A DNA stretch of 64,000 nucleotides. It comes from Artemia franciscana (taxonomy: Eukaryota > Arthropoda > Branchiopoda > Anostraca > Artemiidae). The notes beneath the pieces are model-generated. The model had not been told where the DNA came from. It made no database searches and was given only the letters and a program-made list of their open reading frames with translations. The translations under genes and the position numbers were made by a program. The DNA lies in the NCBI RefSeq assembly GCF_032884065.1, contig NC_088875.1, positions 45,364,519 through 45,428,518 on the forward strand, given 5' to 3'. Below, piece by piece: positions 60,074 to 64,000 of this stretch (the stretch's first letter is position 1; the number at the start of each line of letters is the position of its first letter).

Positions 60074-61719
60074 TTTAATAAAAAATAAGTTTTTTTTAAC
60101 TGCAAGTAAGGAGTGACATTAAAACTTAAAACGAACAGAAATTGTTACTTATATGAAAGGGGTTGTTCCCTCCTCAATGCCTTGCTCTTTACGCTAAAGT
60201 TTGACTCTTTGTCACAACTCTACTTTTAAAGCAATATAAACTTTGGCGTAAAGAGCGAGGCGTTGAGGAGGAGACAACCCCATTCATATAAGAAACAATT
60301 TCTGCTCGTTTTAAGTTTTAATGTCGCTCCTTAATTGCAATTAAAAAAACTTGTTTTGTTTATTTAATTTGTGAACTTTTTTGTATTAAGGCATGTTTTG
60401 GCTTTGGCTCACCGCGCATGAATAATTAAAACGAAATTTGCCCATTAATTTTTTGTTGTTGCTAAATAGCTTTCTCAGTTTTGATCGGACGATCTTGATA
60501 AAGCAAAGGGGCGGGGGAGAAGGCCTAGTTGCCCTCTAATTTTGGTTACTTAAAAATGCATCTAGAATTTTTATTTTTTTTACGGACGTTCTTGTTAGTA
60601 ATAAATACACGTAACTTATGAATTAACTTAAGTAATGAACTTCTATATTTGTGTATTTTTATTACGCATATGAGAGGGTTTGCCCCCTCGTCAATTCCTC
60701 GCTTTTTACACTAGAGCTTGAATTTTGTCCCAATTCTCTAAGAATGACCCCTAAATCGCAAAGGCCGTAGAGTAAATAGTTGAAATTACTAAGAATACTT
60801 TAGCGTAAAGAGCAAGATATTATGGAGGAGACGAAATCCTTATATACGTAATATTTTCTGTTCGTTTTAGGTTTTAATGCTGCTCATTACTTCCAGTTAA
60901 AAAAAATATTTATTTTCTCTTTTTTTAATAATGATAAATTCCTCCATGGAAAGATCCTCCGACGTAACCCCTCTCCCCGACCCACCCCTACCCCCACGCG
61001 AAAAATTCCCCTTAAAACGTCTGTACACTTCCTAATAACCATTACTGTATGTAAACAATGGTCAAAGTTTGTAATTTGGAGCCCCTCCCCTGGGGCCTAT
61101 GGGGGATGAAGTCGTCCCCAAAGACAGAGTTATTAGGTTTTTGGTTAAGCTGAACAGAATGGATATCTCAAAATTTTGATCCCATGACTTTGGGGGAAAA
61201 TGTGCGTGGGAGGGGGCCTAGGTGCCCTCCAATTTCTTCGTCACTTAATAAGGACACTAGAACTTTTAATTTCCGTTAGAATGAGCCATCTCGTGACATT
61301 CTAGGGCCACTGAGTCGATACGACTACCCCTGAAGAAAAAAAAAACAACAAGCAAACAAATAAACACACATCCGTGATCTGTCTTCTGGCAAAAAAAAAT
61401 ACAAAATTCCACATTTTTGTAGATAGGAGCTTGAAATTTCTACAGTAGAGTTCTCTAATACGCTGAATTTGATGGTGTGATTTTCGTTAAGATTCTATGA
61501 CTTTTAGGGGGTGTTTTCCCCTATTTTCTAAAATGAGGTAGATTTTCTCAGGCTCGCAACTTTTGATGAGTAAACTTGATGAAACTTATGTAGTTAAAAT
61601 CAGCATTAAAACGCGATTCTTTTAATGCAACTATTGGTATCAAAATTTCGTTTATAGAGTTTTGGTAACTATTGAGTCGGGTCGCTCCTTACTACAGTTC
61701 GTTACCACGAACTGTTTGA
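60074..61719 (-). mobile_element. HHE copy 1 (right), full length
   Basis: Starts TTTAATAAAAAATAAG and ends CTGTTTGA at 61719. Hairpin arms at about 60074-60205 and 60238-60368 share the CTTATATGAA and CCTCCTCAA variants. It is the complete version of 8447-9756. Confidence 0.9.
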
Positions 61720-62189
61720 CAATCCGAATAGAGCAAACCAATGGAGGTAATGTGCCAGTCTGTTCAAATTAAGAGTATTACAGACGATCGTTCTTTTTAC
61801 TTCTGTGTTAGACTCTGTCAGTTTGGAAAAAGCTATTTTTTCGTAGAAACGCTATGGAAAAGATTTGTCCCTTGTCTATGAATTGTCTGGAAACGAACAA
61901 ATAAGCATTTATGATACAATTCGTAACTTGTCAGTACGAGATAATTCAGTAGTCAGTTTACCCTCCTAATCACTTTGTGAATCTGTCCTGGGTCGAGAAG
62001 TGACATTGTGGAAACCTCAGTGGCTTTGTTTAAGAGAATATCGGAGTAGGTAGGATACCCGAAACACCAGTAGAAACTTCACAGAAATGCGATGCTGACA
62101 TTTCCCCAAACATTTTAAACCTCTTGCAGCTCCTCATGAACCTACGTGTCAATGCGGCGTCTGCTGTGGGATTTTTCCTCCCTTAAGAC
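61720..62189. other. Arm sequence, nothing recognised
   Basis: Mirrors 8217-8446 from about 61965. 61720-61965 has no left counterpart because of the deletion there. Confidence 0.4.
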
Positions 62190-62411
62190 GATTGGAATCA
62201 TGTCTAAGAACTAAAATGACTCAGTGAACTCGCTCTTCTCGCTCAGCGGACTCACTATTAACAAACGGGAAGCACCGATCCATACTTCCACCATCCGCAC
62301 GAGTCAGCAGACTCACTAGGCATTACAACAAATTGGAACCAGTCTAGTGCCGTGCGAACAGATTCACAAAAATCTTTATACCATATTTCCTAAGCGCATT
62401 TAACAAGTGAA
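62190..62411 (+). pseudogene. LINE ORF2 C-terminal tail, right arm
   Basis: Same tail as 7998-8216, reading RANRFTKIFIPYFLSAFNK after in-frame stops. Relic. Confidence 0.5.
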
Positions 62412-63724
62412 TTGAAAGTTGTGTCATATTTCGTAAGTGTAGCTAAAATGTGACCATTTTGTGATTGTAAAAGTAGCGTAATTTAGTGTTCGTTTTTTAG
62501 TGCTGTGACAGCTATTTCAACAAACAAATACGAATACGAATAATATTATTGCATATGTAGGATGTGCTATTGTTTGATTTGCTATTAGTGAAAATAGGAC
62601 TGGAGAACTTTTATGCAATATTGACAATATTTCATGCATTAATTGAAGTTTCATGCATACCTTGATAGAGCTGACAGTTAAACGAGGGACAAAGGCAGGG
62701 GTAAACAACTCTTAGCACCAGTAAAGTTAGTTAGGATTAATTTGCAGTAGAAATTTTTTGCAACGAGTCACCTAAAGTGGGTCTGTAGCTTTTACAACGC
62801 TCATTGCTCCACTCATCTCAAGATTTTTAGCATAAAAGAGGTGTACTTTACCCATTTTTAAATTTAAAACATGCAATAGTTTTTAATCTGCATTATTTTG
62901 GTCACAAAAAACCTGTTTGGGGAAGAATCAAGCAATCATTTTCAATCTTTGTTGAACCAAAGCATAAATTTTGAACCTAAATTTTCTAGCACAATTGATA
63001 GGTCTGTTGCACCCTGTGTGAACTAGAATCATTTAATGTTTTTGAATCTAAATGATTACAAAACCAAAACAGTGTATTTTTCCCACCCACTTTCAGCTTT
63101 TAAGTGGAAATTTAGGTATGATGTACCTTTTTTTTAATACAAAACGCATGATTATATTCAACGTTTAAGATTTATGGCATAGCGCTGGCTCATTGCCCGT
63201 CAAACACTCCTGGTGTCCAATTTCCTTTTTTAACAGAAAATTAGGCATTTGTGCGACCTTTTTAAATCAGGAACATACCTCAATTCTGTTTCTCTATAGC
63301 AGACGACACGATTCCAATACCACGGCCTCAACCCTTCCAACACCACTTCCTACGACTAAGTTTTGAGCAAAAGGCATGGCAGGTACTTTTTTTCACTTAT
63401 AGGGTTGAAATTTATTAACTCTAGACCTGCGGGACGTTAGATTGAGGACGGATCCTTTTCTCGAACCTCCAATCTATTTGAAACTTACAGGGCATGTATA
63501 TTTGAACCGATCGAACAGAGGGAGTAGGTCTTCAGAGGGCTCAATCACTTCTGAACCATCTACCTTTCCGCTATAGTGTCTGCGTTACTTTAAAATTTGT
63601 TAGGCGGGCATATAGCCTACAGCTAAATAAATTCAACTAAACAAGTTTTAGCTTATCGAACTTAACAGCTCAGGGATTAGTAGGTTTCAAGGTTTCATTG
63701 TTCGAGGATTTCTGGTTTATTCTA
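62412..63724. other. Arm sequence without recognised genes
   Basis: Mirror of 6685-7997. Confidence 0.4.
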
Positions 63725-64000
63725 AGTTAATTTTAAAAAACAAAGTTTTTTTCGAGGGAAGTAAAGAGCGAAGTTGAAACTTAAAAGTGACAAGAATTAT
63801 TACTTCACAGTCTATCTAATTATATATGTCAATAAAACTAGCACAAATAAAACAACTAATTATTCAAATAATGTTTCTAGGATTATAGAGAACTAGCACT
63901 TTACTGAAAACACAAAAGCCAACAGGGATATTGATTTCGGATTCAAATGGGAGTACATAGCCTGAAAACAACAAACTAATCTATAAGGCTTTTCACAGTC
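63725..64000. mobile_element. Foldback element, right-arm copy, cut by the window end
   Basis: Matches the reverse complement of 6403-6684, with GAAGTAAAGAGCGAAGTTGA and the following end block. The rest lies beyond the window. Confidence 0.75.

Larger units (their letters stand above)
38111..64000 (-). repeat. Right arm of the giant inverted repeat (continues past the window)
   Basis: Reverse complement of 6403-25565, longer by about 6.7 kb. Extra material comprises an HHE at 40511-42199, a much larger HHE composite at 45863-48773, GPCR-gene relics with an HHE at 52706-56170, a roughly 330-bp insertion at 57757-58085 and a complete HHE at 60074-61719. It lacks the HHE of 10222-11951. Confidence 0.95.

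Overview
The window is AT-rich eukaryotic nuclear DNA, very probably from an arthropod. A crustacean such as a brine shrimp is my guess from the repeat style, not something proven here. The evidence is two spliced exons of a proteasome gene, arthropod-type LINE, Penelope and hAT relics, no prokaryotic gene organisation, and repeats over most of the length. Host coding sequence that I can support is small: the last two exons of PSMD6/Rpn7 on the minus strand (29708-34105) and an intact single-exon, seven-helix GPCR-like gene present twice (14624-15550 plus, 56282-57208 minus).

The main architecture is a giant imperfect inverted repeat. Left arm 6403-25565 matches the reverse complement of right arm 38111-64000, which runs off the window. 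The same features appear in reverse order in both arms: foldback element, LINE tail, LINE ORF2 tail, GPCR-like gene, RTE-like LINE, hAT relic, and jockey/CR1-like LINE. The arms differ by a few percent of bases and by several clean mobile-element insertions. The unique spacer (25566-38033) holds the PSMD6 exons, large microsatellites, a foldback MITE and a degenerate satellite. It ends in a 77-N gap (38034-38110), and the right arm starts at the first base after that gap. PSMD6 is cut off at the same side. The join may therefore be a scaffolding artefact that places an alternative haplotype head to head, rather than a real palindrome.

Outside the arms, the left flank holds a 118-bp satellite (1-1456), a Penelope-like fragment with a GIY-YIG domain (2002-2717), a diverged repeat array (3230-4745) and a foldback element (5620-6684).

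The dominant mobile family is unclassified; I call it HHE (hairpin-ended, Helitron-like element). A full copy is about 1.65-1.75 kb. One end always reads TCAAACAG (the TC end). The other end is a roughly 300-bp hairpin with 130-bp arms, and a related hairpin lies inside the body. Empty/filled comparison between the arms shows insertion between A and T with no target duplication, as for rolling-circle elements. Within each copy the two hairpin arms share copy-specific variants. HHE strands below take the TC end as 5'. The 118-bp satellite contains a piece of the HHE body.
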